DNA of 64,000 nucleotides from Leptospira ainazelensis. GTDB taxonomy: Bacteria > Spirochaetota > Leptospiria > Leptospirales > Leptospiraceae. Made by a program: the position numbers and the translations under genes. Below the pieces are notes generated by a model. The model had not been told where the DNA came from, made no database searches, and was given only the letters and a program-made list of their open reading frames with translations. Where the stretch lies: positions 62,001 through 126,000 of the forward strand of contig NZ_JAFFPT010000032.1 of NCBI RefSeq assembly GCF_016918785.1. Direction: 5' to 3'. Positions 53,762 to 61,932 of this stretch are shown in pieces (position 1 is the first letter of the stretch; every line of letters begins with the position of its first letter).

Positions 53762-54199
53762 TCAAGCGAGCCTACTTACCTCTTCGTCAGTTACCTTGTA
53801 AGGACGCATTCTGCTAAAATCCATAAATAGTCCGTGAAATTTTGCGGAACAGACCAAGGCCCCGTCCGACTCCCTATAAAGGTCTTGAACAACGAGAACA
53901 CGACTTCCTTTGTGCGGCTCAAATCGAGTCGTAAGTTTTACGTTTTCCGGATACTTTAACTCCGCTTTGTAATCCAATTCCGCTCTCAAGATCACGGGAC
54001 CGACCTGACGTTTTCGAAGATCGTTCATATCAAATCCTGCGTCCTCAAAAGCGGCTCTTCTCGCCTCGTCAAAATAACTCTGATAGATTCCGTTGTTTAC
54101 GTGTCCGTTCTCGTCCAAATCCACCCAACGAACTTTTAAGATATGAGAAAAAAGTTTTATCGGTTTTTCGTTAACTTGCTCTTTTTCTAGGGTATTCAT
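53762..54199 (-). CDS. Hot-dog acyl-CoA thioesterase (4HBT type)
   Basis: This is a predicted acyl-CoA thioesterase of 145 aa. The hot-dog signature is LKVRWVDLDENGHVNNGIYQ, with the active-site Asp, followed by SYFDEARRAAFEDAGF and a beta-sheet region. GGAGG five bases before this ATG fixes the start against a longer frame that would cover the operator. Two large palindromes lie just upstream, and a TetR gene is divergently placed about 380 bases away, so it is probably TetR-repressed. It is related in fold to the gene at 15606-16136. Confidence 0.88.
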   Translation of the reverse strand: MNTLEKEQVNEKPIKLFSHILKVRWVDLDENGHVNNGIYQSYFDEARRAAFEDAGFDMNDLRKRQVGPVILRAELDYKAELKYPENVKLTTRFEPHKGSRVLVVQDLYRESDGALVCSAKFHGLFMDFSRMRPYKVTDEEVSRLA

Positions 54200-54210
54200 A
54201 AAATCCTCCC

Positions 54211-54278
54211 AATGGTAGACCGATCGTTCTACCATTTAACTACTCTATAAAATGGTAGACAAATTTGTCTACCATTTT
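54211..54278 (-). promoter_or_regulatory. Paired TetR-type operators upstream of the thioesterase gene
   Basis: Site 1 (54211-54236) has arms AATGGTAGA and TCTACCATT. Site 2 (54249-54278) is a perfect 30-bp palindrome with half AAAATGGTAGACAAA. The shared TGGTAGAC core marks both as sites for one regulator, most likely the nearby TetR protein. The rest of the gap to 54578 shows no supported gene. Confidence 0.75.
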
Positions 54279-54578
54279 ACGATTCTAAATATATTAAAAA
54301 CCGGATTTTTCCGGAACGAACTCCTCCGTTTGATCAATGCGGAAATATCCAAAAAACGTCGCCGAAGGAAAAAAGCCGTTGGAAACAGCAGGACAACTTT
54401 TCGAAAAAAGAATTTAATGAGAATTAGGATTTTTTGAAATTCAAAGAATAAATTCGCGTAATAGAATAAAGCCGCTTTTTAAGAATCCGATTCGAGAAAG
54501 AATGAGGGAAATCTGAAAAATTCTCGTATTGCAACGTGAAAATCGTTCAATTTTAATCCTAGGAATAATAGAAAAATC

Positions 54579-55166
54579 ATGAAAACTTTAACAAAACCCG
54601 ATCAAACAAAAGATCGCATTCTGAAAGCTACGGTAAAACTCTTTTATGAAAGAGGTTATACAAATACAGGGATCAATGAAATCCTAAACGAAGCGGGCGC
54701 TTTTAAAAAAAGTTTATACCGTTACTTTCCCTCCAAAAAGGATCTTGGTCTCAGTTACGTCGATTTTCAAGAAGATGAAATTATCGGATTAGCGGAAGTA
54801 ATGATGAAAAAATATCCGAAGTACAAAGACTTTGTTCTCTCTTGGATACGATTTTTAAAAAGAGGATTAAAGTCTACGTATCGTTTTGGATGTCCTCTCG
54901 CCAATTTTTCAAATCAAACCCACGATGAACCCGATTTGAGAAAAAGGGTTATCGAGTCTCTGGATCGCTGGAATCGCAGCTTTGGTTCCTATTTTATGCA
55001 GCCAGTCTGGCAAAAAAAGAAAAACCTGGATTCAAAAGCCGCGATCGAATATTCAGAAAAAGTATTATTCTTATACCAGGGTGCGATGCAACTCTACGGG
55101 GTCACTGGAAATAGAAAGTTTATAGACCGTTTGGAAACGGAATTGCTCCGATTGGAAGAATCCTAA
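54579..55166 (+). CDS. TetR-family repressor
   Basis: The N-terminal helix-turn-helix region is clear (RILKATVKLFYERGYTNTG, INEILNEAGAFKKSLYRYFP, SKKDLGLSYVDF). A ligand-binding helical domain follows, with GCPLANFSNQTHD in the position often seen in TetR_C repressors. Length (195 aa) is normal. It faces away from the thioesterase gene, and the paired palindromes between them are its likely targets. The ligand is presumably an acyl compound, from context only. Confidence 0.88.
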   Translation: MKTLTKPDQTKDRILKATVKLFYERGYTNTGINEILNEAGAFKKSLYRYFPSKKDLGLSYVDFQEDEIIGLAEVMMKKYPKYKDFVLSWIRFLKRGLKSTYRFGCPLANFSNQTHDEPDLRKRVIESLDRWNRSFGSYFMQPVWQKKKNLDSKAAIEYSEKVLFLYQGAMQLYGVTGNRKFIDRLETELLRLEES

Positions 55167-55173
55167 TCTTCCG

Positions 55174-55635
55174 TCAAAGATCCAAACTCATTCGAATCAT
55201 GTCCGTGCACAAGATTCCATTTTCGTAGATCGGTTCCGGATAGTGTTTCGAAAAAAAATCCTTATCCACTCCTGAAATTCTAAATCCGCATTTCTGATAG
55301 AGGGCCAATTGAGAAAGACTTGAATTTCCGGTTCCAACTTCCAGAACTTTCATCTTCAATTCTTTCGCCTTTGAAATCGCATGCAGAACCAAAGTTTTGC
55401 CGATTCCCTTTCCCTGAAATTTTTCATCGACGGCTATGTTGACCAACTCCAATGTTTCCGGCCGAGTGTAAATCAATACGTAAATTCCGACCGTTTCCGT
55501 TTCCAAGGCGGCAACGTAACAAATTCCTCGTTTCAAATATTCTTTCACAAGTTCTTCGGAAGGATCGGCGGAAAGAAGTAAATTCCAGGGAAGTTCCGTA
55601 GAGTTCGGATCGATTTTTGTAATTTTAAGATTCAT
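55174..55635 (-). CDS. GNAT-family N-acetyltransferase
   Basis: This is a predicted acetyl-CoA-dependent acetyltransferase of 153 aa. The acetyl-CoA-binding motif is VDEKFQGKGIGKTLVLHAIS, preceded by the strand LELVNIAV and followed by LEVGTGNSSLSQLALYQKCG and FRISGVDKDFF. The substrate is unknown. It is convergent with the TetR gene, with seven bases between the stops. Confidence 0.88.
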   Translation of the reverse strand: MNLKITKIDPNSTELPWNLLLSADPSEELVKEYLKRGICYVAALETETVGIYVLIYTRPETLELVNIAVDEKFQGKGIGKTLVLHAISKAKELKMKVLEVGTGNSSLSQLALYQKCGFRISGVDKDFFSKHYPEPIYENGILCTDMIRMSLDL

Positions 55636-55890
55636 TTTGTTTTGACGGAAATGGATTCAAGTTTTCTTCTTTGAGGCAGGAATCAACCGATTTCGGATTC
55701 TTAGATTCTTAAATGATAGATTTTTTTTGACCTTTGAAAACGATTTGAAAAACGGCTTACACAACAAAGGAAGATACGTAAATCCTGTCCAATAATTCGA
55801 GTGGATTCTATCGGAAATACCAAACTCTTGGTTTCCCCGTTTTGGACGGCTTCTTATTTCAAATAACGTAAATCGCATACCCCAAACCAG

Positions 55891-56328
55891 ATGGCCCAAA
55901 ACTTTAAAAATCCAAACGTCGCAGAAGTCTTTCGGACCTATCCTAAAGAGATCCGGGAAAAATTATTGAGTGTGAGAGAATTGATCTTCCAGATCGCAAA
56001 GGCGACCGAAGGAGTCGGAGTCCTGGAAGAAACCTTGAAGTGGGGACAACCAAGCTATCTTACGCCCGAAACAAAAAGTGGAAGTACGATTCGTGTCGAT
56101 CGAGTTCCTTCGGAGGAGAATCTCTACGCACTTTTCTTTCACTGTCAGACCAATCTTGTCGAAACGTTTCGAGAACTTTTTCCGAAAAAAATTCAATTCG
56201 AAGGAAACCGATGCATTCTATTGAACGCAAAGGATCCGATTCCTACCAAAGAACTGAGCGTTTGTATTTCCATGGCCCTTACCTATCACCTGGATAAAAA
56301 GAAAAAAGACCGTCGACGATACGAATGA
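55891..56328 (+). CDS. DUF1801-family protein
   Basis: This is a small cytosolic protein of the DUF1801 (YdhG-like) family, function unknown. Family features are VFRTYPKEIREKLLSVRELI, the segment LKWGQPSYLTPETKSG, YALFFHCQTNLVETFRELFP and NRCILLNAKDPIP. Length (145 aa) is normal. It is divergent from the acetyltransferase gene across 255 bases without other features. Confidence 0.85.
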   Translation: MAQNFKNPNVAEVFRTYPKEIREKLLSVRELIFQIAKATEGVGVLEETLKWGQPSYLTPETKSGSTIRVDRVPSEENLYALFFHCQTNLVETFRELFPKKIQFEGNRCILLNAKDPIPTKELSVCISMALTYHLDKKKKDRRRYE

Positions 56329-56377
56329 TTCGAGTTTCTCATTTTTTTTTTGAGAAGTCGAATTTTAAGAAAAATCT

Positions 56378-56533
56378 GTCGTAACAACGACGATCCTCTA
56401 TGAAAGTCGCGCGCCCCGCCCGATTTTCGGGTGGAGGGCGGGAGGCGGAAAACAGCGGGAAACTTTCCTATATCACAAAATCATAATTTTGCAAGGAATA
56501 TTCTCTTTCGGAGCTTTTGTAGGAACTCCTACA
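56378..56533 (+). repeat. Dispersed repeat family A, copy 3
   Basis: This copy has the same order of blocks as those at 8446 and 31048: GTCGTAACAACGAC, GCGCGCCCC, hairpin CCCCGCCC ... GGGTGGAGGGCGGG, CAAAATCATAATTTTGCAAG, then TGTAGGAACTCCTACA at 56518-56533. The spacer before the last motif is slightly longer and more diverged than in the other copies. No supported gene lies in this gap. Confidence 0.85.
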
Positions 56534-56622
56534 AAAATTCCGATTGAGATCATCTTGATTCTAAATAACTTCCCAAATTGTGAGCAGGGTTGCGATCAAT
56601 TTTATCTGAAAAACCGAGTTGC

Positions 56623-56654
56623 AAGAACCACTCCCGGCTTTGGGAGAGGTTCTT
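56623..56654. terminator. Hairpin at the 3' end of the desaturase gene
   Basis: AAGAACC-A-CTCCC pairs with GGGAG-A-GGTTCTT around GGCTTT, with a single A-A mismatch. It lies about 40 bases after the desaturase stop. The following T-run on the minus strand is delayed by several bases, so terminator activity is plausible but not certain. Confidence 0.5.
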
Positions 56655-56692
56655 ATCTTCTCAAGAAGTTCATAAAATTCTAAAATAACATT

Positions 56693-57787
56693 TTAGGCGG
56701 GACTTACTTCCAATTCTTCGTTTTCGACCGAATTGCGCGCTTCCTTGTAGGTCATCCATTTTCCGGTTTCGGAATCGATCACCTTACAACGAGAAGTTGA
56801 TTTGAAATAATCGCCGAAAATCGTATCTCTTTCCTGAACATTCTCGCCGTAAACCGCTTTGATCTCGTTCAAGGCGCGGGTAAGATTGTAAAAAGGAATT
56901 TTCATATGAACGTGATGCGGCATATGAATGAAAATATTGTGAAAGAAAAAATTCATAATCGGGTTGATATGATAGTTGATAGTCCCTTTCATCTGTCCGT
57001 AATAAGGAGTCCATTCGTCTTTTGTCTTCCAGGGAATTTCGGAATGAATATGGTGAACATAAACGGTGATTCCCATAAAATAATTCCAAGCGATAAAAGG
57101 AACCAAACATACTTTTGTAAACATCCAAAATCCGGCGCCCGCATCGAAAACCCCTTCCGTGGCCGAACCGCCAAAATAGAATACTAAACCGGATGAAATA
57201 AACGCAAAAGAAAGCATGATCCATTTGTCTCTTCCGGCCTCTTTTAAAGGCGCGGTAAATAAAACCATACCTTTTAACCAGACTTCAACCAGATAATAAA
57301 AACCTCCGCCCCAGGAAGACCAGAAAAAACGGTGCATCATTTTTTTGAATATTCCAAATTTAGAATATTCTTCGGCGGTCGCGGGATGCCATACGAAATC
57401 CCCGCCTCTTTTGATCGTGTGACCGTGGTGGATTCGATTGTGTCCGTAAGCCCACTGATTGTAAGCGTGCAAAGAAGGCAACATCGCGATCTGACCGATC
57501 CAATAACGAAGGTATTTGTTTTTGAAAAGGGCCTCGTGCGCGCAATCGTGACCGACGACGAATAAAGCGGCGATCGTCATTCCCGCAAAAATCCAAAGAA
57601 AAGGAAGAAGATACCAAGTGTTTACGTTCCAGAGAAGAACCACAACGAGTCCGAAAAAGAACAAATCTCTGAAAAAATAACCGATCCCTTTGTAAGCGGG
57701 ATTTTCGAAAGTTGCCTCCGAGAGAGTTTCTCGAACGGCTCCGAGAGTTTCCCTCGGCGATGATGAAGAGTTAGTTTTCACTTCCAT
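56693..57787 (-). CDS. Membrane fatty acid desaturase
   Basis: This membrane di-iron desaturase introduces a double bond into acyl chains. The three His boxes are seen in order: GHDCAHEALF near residue 80, HNRIHHGHT near 116, and HMPHHVHMKIPF near 290. Four hydrophobic segments lie between them in the usual pattern. AAGGAGA five bases before this ATG fixes the start; the 14 extra upstream codons cover the operator. A 30-bp imperfect palindrome immediately upstream suggests repression by a TetR-family fatty-acid regulator. Length is 364 aa. Confidence 0.93.
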   Translation of the reverse strand: MEVKTNSSSSPRETLGAVRETLSEATFENPAYKGIGYFFRDLFFFGLVVVLLWNVNTWYLLPFLWIFAGMTIAALFVVGHDCAHEALFKNKYLRYWIGQIAMLPSLHAYNQWAYGHNRIHHGHTIKRGGDFVWHPATAEEYSKFGIFKKMMHRFFWSSWGGGFYYLVEVWLKGMVLFTAPLKEAGRDKWIMLSFAFISSGLVFYFGGSATEGVFDAGAGFWMFTKVCLVPFIAWNYFMGITVYVHHIHSEIPWKTKDEWTPYYGQMKGTINYHINPIMNFFFHNIFIHMPHHVHMKIPFYNLTRALNEIKAVYGENVQERDTIFGDYFKSTSRCKVIDSETGKWMTYKEARNSVENEELEVSPA

Positions 57788-57803
57788 AACGTTCTCCTTA
57801 ATG

Positions 57804-57833
57804 AACGGCGTTAACTTACTAGTGAACAACGTT
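57804..57833 (-). promoter_or_regulatory. Operator of the desaturase gene
   Basis: This is a 30-bp imperfect palindrome. The arms AACGGCGTTAAC and GTGAACAACGTT match at nine of twelve positions around TTACTA. GTTAAC/GTGAAC cores of this kind are reminiscent of TetR-type regulators of unsaturated fatty acid genes such as FabR and DesT. No such regulator gene is adjacent. Confidence 0.6.
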
Positions 57834-57959
57834 AGCTAAAGAAAAGAATCTTGGCAAGAAAAAAATAAGCCGTAGAGGGAAATTTTTTTAATGGGAAAAT
57901 AGAAAGTTTGGTAAGGGGAGAATCCGGATTCTTATCCAAAATCAAAGGATTTCATCAAA

Positions 57960-58508
57960 TTAGTTTCGATTTTGTAGGAATTCGGAATCCGTCATTTTAT
58001 AGAGAACGTGTTTGGATAGAATATGATCTTTCGGAAGATTGGGGTGCGCGAAAAAACCGACTTCCTTCAATCCGATCCGTTTCATTACGGAGATAGACTT
58101 TTCGTTGAGAACGGACGTAAAAGAAACGATTTCCGGAAATTTCAGGACTGAAAAACCGTATCGCAGACAAACAATCGCGGCTTCCGTCGCATAACCGCGG
58201 TTCCAAAAGGAAGAATGCAATCTCCAACCGATCTCGACTGCGGGCGTAAAAAAGGAAGAAAAAGTTACGTTCATAAATCCCGTAAATCCGAGAAATTCTC
58301 GATTGTGTTTTGTTTCCAAAACCCAAAGTCCGTAGCCGAACGTTTCAAAATGATTTTGAATTTTTGCAATCCATCGTTCGGATTCTTCCTTTGAAAGAAG
58401 CGAAGGAAAGTATTTCATGACAATCGGATCTGAGCTCATTTGGACAAATGGATCCAGATCTTTCCCTTCCCATTCCCGAAAAATCAACCTTTCCGACTCG
58501 AATTTCAC
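57960..58508 (-). CDS. GNAT acetyltransferase, RimJ/RimL type
   Basis: This predicted N-acetyltransferase resembles the ribosomal-protein acetyltransferase subgroup. The opening FESERLIFREWEGKDLDPFV and the acetyl-CoA region EIGWRLHSSFWNRGYATEAA are typical, followed by FTSVLNEKSISVMKRIGLKE. Start is GTG with GGGGAG five bases before it. Length (182 aa) is normal. The substrate is unknown; it stands alone between the desaturase and the RNA-binding protein gene. Confidence 0.9.
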   Translation of the reverse strand: MKFESERLIFREWEGKDLDPFVQMSSDPIVMKYFPSLLSKEESERWIAKIQNHFETFGYGLWVLETKHNREFLGFTGFMNVTFSSFFTPAVEIGWRLHSSFWNRGYATEAAIVCLRYGFSVLKFPEIVSFTSVLNEKSISVMKRIGLKEVGFFAHPNLPKDHILSKHVLYKMTDSEFLQNRN

Positions 58509-58714
58509 GCGAACTCCCCTAACAAATATTAAAGTTTAAGAAATTAGTATTGCCAAAGAAAATTCTGCCGATAGTATGGACATAGAATTCCAGTTATTCA
58601 ATCGATTTTCTAACTTCTGAACGTAGTCCTATCTTAAAGTTTGCTCTTCTTTTTAAGTCCTGCATCTCTAAAATTTTTCTACCTCCCAACATACCGGGAA
58701 AATGCTGTTTTTAA

Positions 58715-58730
58715 ATCAAGATAACTTGAT
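58715..58730 (+). promoter_or_regulatory. Inverted repeat in the leader of the RRM gene
   Basis: ATCAAG and CTTGAT pair around ATAA, ending 27 bases before the ATG. It could be an operator or a leader-RNA hairpin just upstream of the ribosome-binding site GAGG. The preceding 200 bases show no gene. Confidence 0.4.
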
Positions 58731-58757
58731 CTAATTCATAACGACACGAGGAAAAAT

Positions 58758-59018
58758 ATGTCTGTTAACATTTATGTAGGAAACCTGTCTTACGACATCA
58801 CCGAAGGAAAGTTAAACGAACTTTTCGGAGCACACGGAGCAGTTAATTCTGTTAAGATCATCACTGATCAGTATTCCGGAAAATCAAAAGGATTTGCTTT
58901 CGTTGAAATGCCGAACAAAGACGAAGCCGACAAAGCAATCAAAGATCTGGACGGAAAAAACGTTCTTGCACGTAACTTAAAAGTGAACGTTGCAAAACCT
59001 AAAAACGACAGATTCTAA
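58758..59018 (+). CDS. RRM-domain RNA-binding protein
   Basis: This 86-aa protein consists of a single RNA recognition motif. RNP2 is IYVGNL (residues 5-10) and RNP1 is KGFAFVEM (residues 45-52), both with the RNA-stacking aromatics. There is no Gly-rich tail. Bacterial members of this type are often abundant and cold-induced RNA chaperones. GAGG lies six bases before the ATG, and a strong terminator follows, so the gene is monocistronic. Confidence 0.93.
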   Translation: MSVNIYVGNLSYDITEGKLNELFGAHGAVNSVKIITDQYSGKSKGFAFVEMPNKDEADKAIKDLDGKNVLARNLKVNVAKPKNDRF

Positions 59019-59052
59019 TTTAGAAATTTATAATTTTTAAATACCTTTTATA

Positions 59053-59092
59053 GCCGTCTCGCGAGGTGCAAACTTCGAAGGCGGCTTTTTTA
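59053..59092 (+). terminator. Terminator after the RRM gene
   Basis: GCCGTCT and AGGCGGC pair with one mismatch, with an inner pairing CGAGG/CTTCG-like loop, and are followed by TTTTTTATTTTTT. This is a typical intrinsic terminator. Confidence 0.85.
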
Positions 59093-59159
59093 TTTTTTAG
59101 GGGAGAATGGATCCTCTTCGTTCTGTCTTTTTTGAGAGTTTGTTCCAAAATCTCAAAAA

Positions 59160-59309
59160 TGTAGGAACTCCAATAAAAATTTAACCACAAATAGGTTCGC
59201 AAAAAAGTTTATAGATCGCTTACGGAACGATAATCTGTGGAAATTCCCGCGTCTTATTACGTGCCTACCGACTGTTACCACTTATTATGATTGAGGTTTT
59301 GGGACAGGC
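59160..59309 (+). repeat. Dispersed repeat family B, copy 3
   Basis: TGTAGGAACTCCAATAAA at 59160, TGTGGAAATTCCCGC 76 bases later, and GTTTTGGGACAGGC 60 bases after that follow the landmark order of the copies at 17742 and 46373. The rest of the gap to 59464 shows no gene. Confidence 0.6.
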
Positions 59310-59464
59310 TTTAAACTTCCGGATTTAAAGTTTTTATTCAGGGCTATAAGGAAAAACTAGAATCAGCAATTTGTTTTGCCGATTTCCTCGAATCTCCAAT
59401 TTTTCCTATCGGAGATTCGATAAATTTCGGATTCGGATTTCCATCCTAAGCCGAAAAATAAACT

Positions 59465-60364
59465 TCACGATCTCTTCTTTTTCTTAACCGGAGATTTCTT
59501 CTTCACAACGGACTTCTTCTTCACAACGGACTTCTTCTTAGAAACGGTTTTCTTTTTCGAAGCGACTTTTGTCTTTTTAACGGTCGCCGAACGACGATTC
59601 TCCGATTCCTGTTTTACAGTTTCTGCTTTTTTAAGAACGGGTTTTGGATCCTTATTCTCCTCCGCCGTGATGAGATCAAAAAGACATTCGATCCCGAGCG
59701 GGCCCATAAACAAATTGAGATGTCCAGCTTCCGGAAGTTCCACGTCGTCGAAATGTCCAAGACGAGAATTCTCAGAAGGAATGATGATCTGGTCTTTTTT
59801 AGTAAAGACGGATTGTACGTTAGGCAACTTCTCGAAAATTTCCACCGCCTCTTGGATAAACTTCGATCCCGGCATCATCTGCCAAGTGCAGATAAAGATC
59901 GGAGCGATATAAGCGAGATAGGTTCCATGAACGGGAGTTCCCGCGATAAAGATTTTTTTTACTCGATCTCTTCCTTTGTAAGTAAGACCGGATGCGATCA
60001 AACCTCCCATCGAGTGTCCGACGATATAACAATCTTTGATATCCTTTTGAACCAGGTAATCTTCCAAAATCTGGCTCTTTTTCCGGATGTTTCCCATTTG
60101 AAATCCGAGAGGTATTACAAAAACGGGATGTCCATTCTCGATCAGATGTTTACGCATCGACTCCCAAGAAAGAGTTCTTCCTAAAAATCCGGGAACCAAA
60201 ACCACCGGACGTTTATCTCCTTCGGGAGAATCCTCCAATTCCGTAAAAATTCCCAGGATCGCGTGCCAAAGATAAAGAATCGTATACCATTTCTCCGCTA
60301 AAAATTGAAGAATAGGATTGCGGACTAAACGATTATCGGATACGTAAGCGAGATGATCATTCAT
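59465..60364 (-). CDS. Alpha/beta hydrolase, lipase-like, with Lys-rich tail
   Basis: This alpha/beta hydrolase resembles triacylglycerol lipases. The oxyanion segment is [17 protein letters not shown], the nucleophile elbow is [12 protein letters not shown], and the His lies near [13 protein letters not shown]. After about residue 225 a 70-residue tail of repeated [11 protein letters not shown] units follows, encoded by an 18-bp tandem repeat (59496-59531). Such a tail could bind nucleic acid or anionic lipid. No signal peptide is seen. GGGAG six bases before this ATG is preferred to an upstream GTG. Confidence 0.8.
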   Translation of the reverse strand: MNDHLAYVSDNRLVRNPILQFLAEKWYTILYLWHAILGIFTELEDSPEGDKRPVVLVPGFLGRTLSWESMRKHLIENGHPVFVIPLGFQMGNIRKKSQILEDYLVQKDIKDCYIVGHSMGGLIASGLTYKGRDRVKKIFIAGTPVHGTYLAYIAPIFICTWQMMPGSKFIQEAVEIFEKLPNVQSVFTKKDQIIIPSENSRLGHFDDVELPEAGHLNLFMGPLGIECLFDLITAEENKDPKPVLKKAETVKQESENRRSATVKKTKVASKKKTVSKKKSVVKKKSVVKKKSPVKKKKRS

Positions 60365-60490
60365 GAGTTGCTCCCGGTGGATTCCGGTTTTAGGTATTAT
60401 TTTACCCTTCGCCACTGCTGAAAATCAAAAAACGGGAGGGGGAATTTTTCCGGGTCGGCATCGGCGACCGTCCCGGAAATCGAAAGATTC

Positions 60491-60988
60491 TTATTCTTTC
60501 TTAAACTTCAAAGAAGCGGAATTGATACAATACCTGAGTCCGGTGGGTCTTGGTCCGTCCGGAAAAACGTGTCCGAGATGTCCTCCGCATTTTGCACAAA
60601 CAACTTCCGTTCTCGTCATCCCGTGACTGGAATCGGTTTCTTTTTCAACGGCTTCTTCTTTTGCAGGTTGATAGAAGGAAGGCCAACCCGATCCGGATTC
60701 GTATTTTGTTTCGGATGAGAACAGTGCGGCCCCGCACGCTGCGCAAAGGTAAGTCCCCTTATCGTGATTGTTATAAAGGGCTCCGGTAAAGGCCATTTCG
60801 GTTCCCTTTTGTCTTAGAATTTTATATTGCTCAGGAGTAAGTTCCTTTTTCCATTCATCTTCCGATTTGTTCACTTCGTATTTCATCTTTCCTCCTTTCT
60901 TTTTGTTTTTGTCGTCTCCGTCCACCGGAGCGCAATTCGTGATTATCAATAACACAGAAACGAGCGTTATTAGAATTTTCTTTTCCAT
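60491..60988 (-). CDS. msrB: Peptide methionine-R-sulfoxide reductase, lipoprotein
   Basis: This enzyme repairs oxidised methionine (R form) in proteins. The catalytic Cys is in [13 protein letters not shown]. Zinc sites are CAACGAALF and CAKCGGHLG, and the segment [13 protein letters not shown] is conserved. The N-terminus has a lipobox (LLIITNC), so the enzyme is probably anchored in the envelope and faces the periplasm. The longer frame begins with TTG; the ATG here starts the signal peptide. It fits an oxidative-defence role with the exported glutathione peroxidase. Confidence 0.93.
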   Translation of the reverse strand: MEKKILITLVSVLLIITNCAPVDGDDKNKKKGGKMKYEVNKSEDEWKKELTPEQYKILRQKGTEMAFTGALYNNHDKGTYLCAACGAALFSSETKYESGSGWPSFYQPAKEEAVEKETDSSHGMTRTEVVCAKCGGHLGHVFPDGPRPTGLRYCINSASLKFKKE

Positions 60989-61064
60989 ACACGGAGATTC
61001 GTTCTGATTCTTGGACTGGTTACTGATCGAAATCGGTTTTCGCAAAAATAGAATTCAAAATTCT

Positions 61065-61680
<616 letters not shown>

Positions 61681-61771
61681 TTTAAACTTATAAATTCCAA
61701 AATTCTTACAAAACTATTTTCTCACTCGAAAAAACTCCTGTCAATGACTTTGAAAAGCCTTCTATAAAAAA

Positions 61772-61789
61772 ACAGAACGAACGTTCTGT
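61772..61789. promoter_or_regulatory. TetR-type operator
   Basis: ACAGAAC and GTTCTGT are perfect inverted arms around GAAC, set in A/T runs, between the divergent TetR and acyl thioesterase genes. It is the likely target of that TetR repressor. Confidence 0.7.
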
Positions 61790-61826
61790 ATTTTTTTGTT
61801 TGATCAAATTTTGGGCCGGTCTAAAC

Positions 61827-61906
61827 TAGGGTCAGATTCTTTCAAAAGGCACGCGGAGATGAATGCAATTTCGCTCCCTATGGGTCGCGAAATAGGGTCA
61901 GATTCT
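61827..61906. repeat. Direct repeat TAGGGTCAGATTCT flanking a hairpin
   Basis: The 14-mer TAGGGTCAGATTCT occurs at 61827-61840 and 61893-61906, 66 bases apart. Between them ATTTCGC and GCGAAAT (61868-61893) enclose TCCCTATGGGTC, the reverse complement of the loop seen in the hairpins near 35250 and 35360. It lies in the leader of the acyl thioesterase gene. Confidence 0.7.
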
Positions 61907-61932
61907 CCGACAAAGAAAAAGGGAGGGACGAA

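Noticed and set aside
54252..54437. 61-aa frame starting inside the TetR operator
   Set aside because: The start lies in the perfect palindrome, the composition is Arg/Lys-rich from AT-rich DNA, and there is no ribosome-binding site.
59496..59531. Short tandem repeat considered as a CRISPR array
   Set aside because: The units are 18 bp, adjacent with no spacers and in frame within the Lys-rich tail of a hydrolase; it is a coding repeat.
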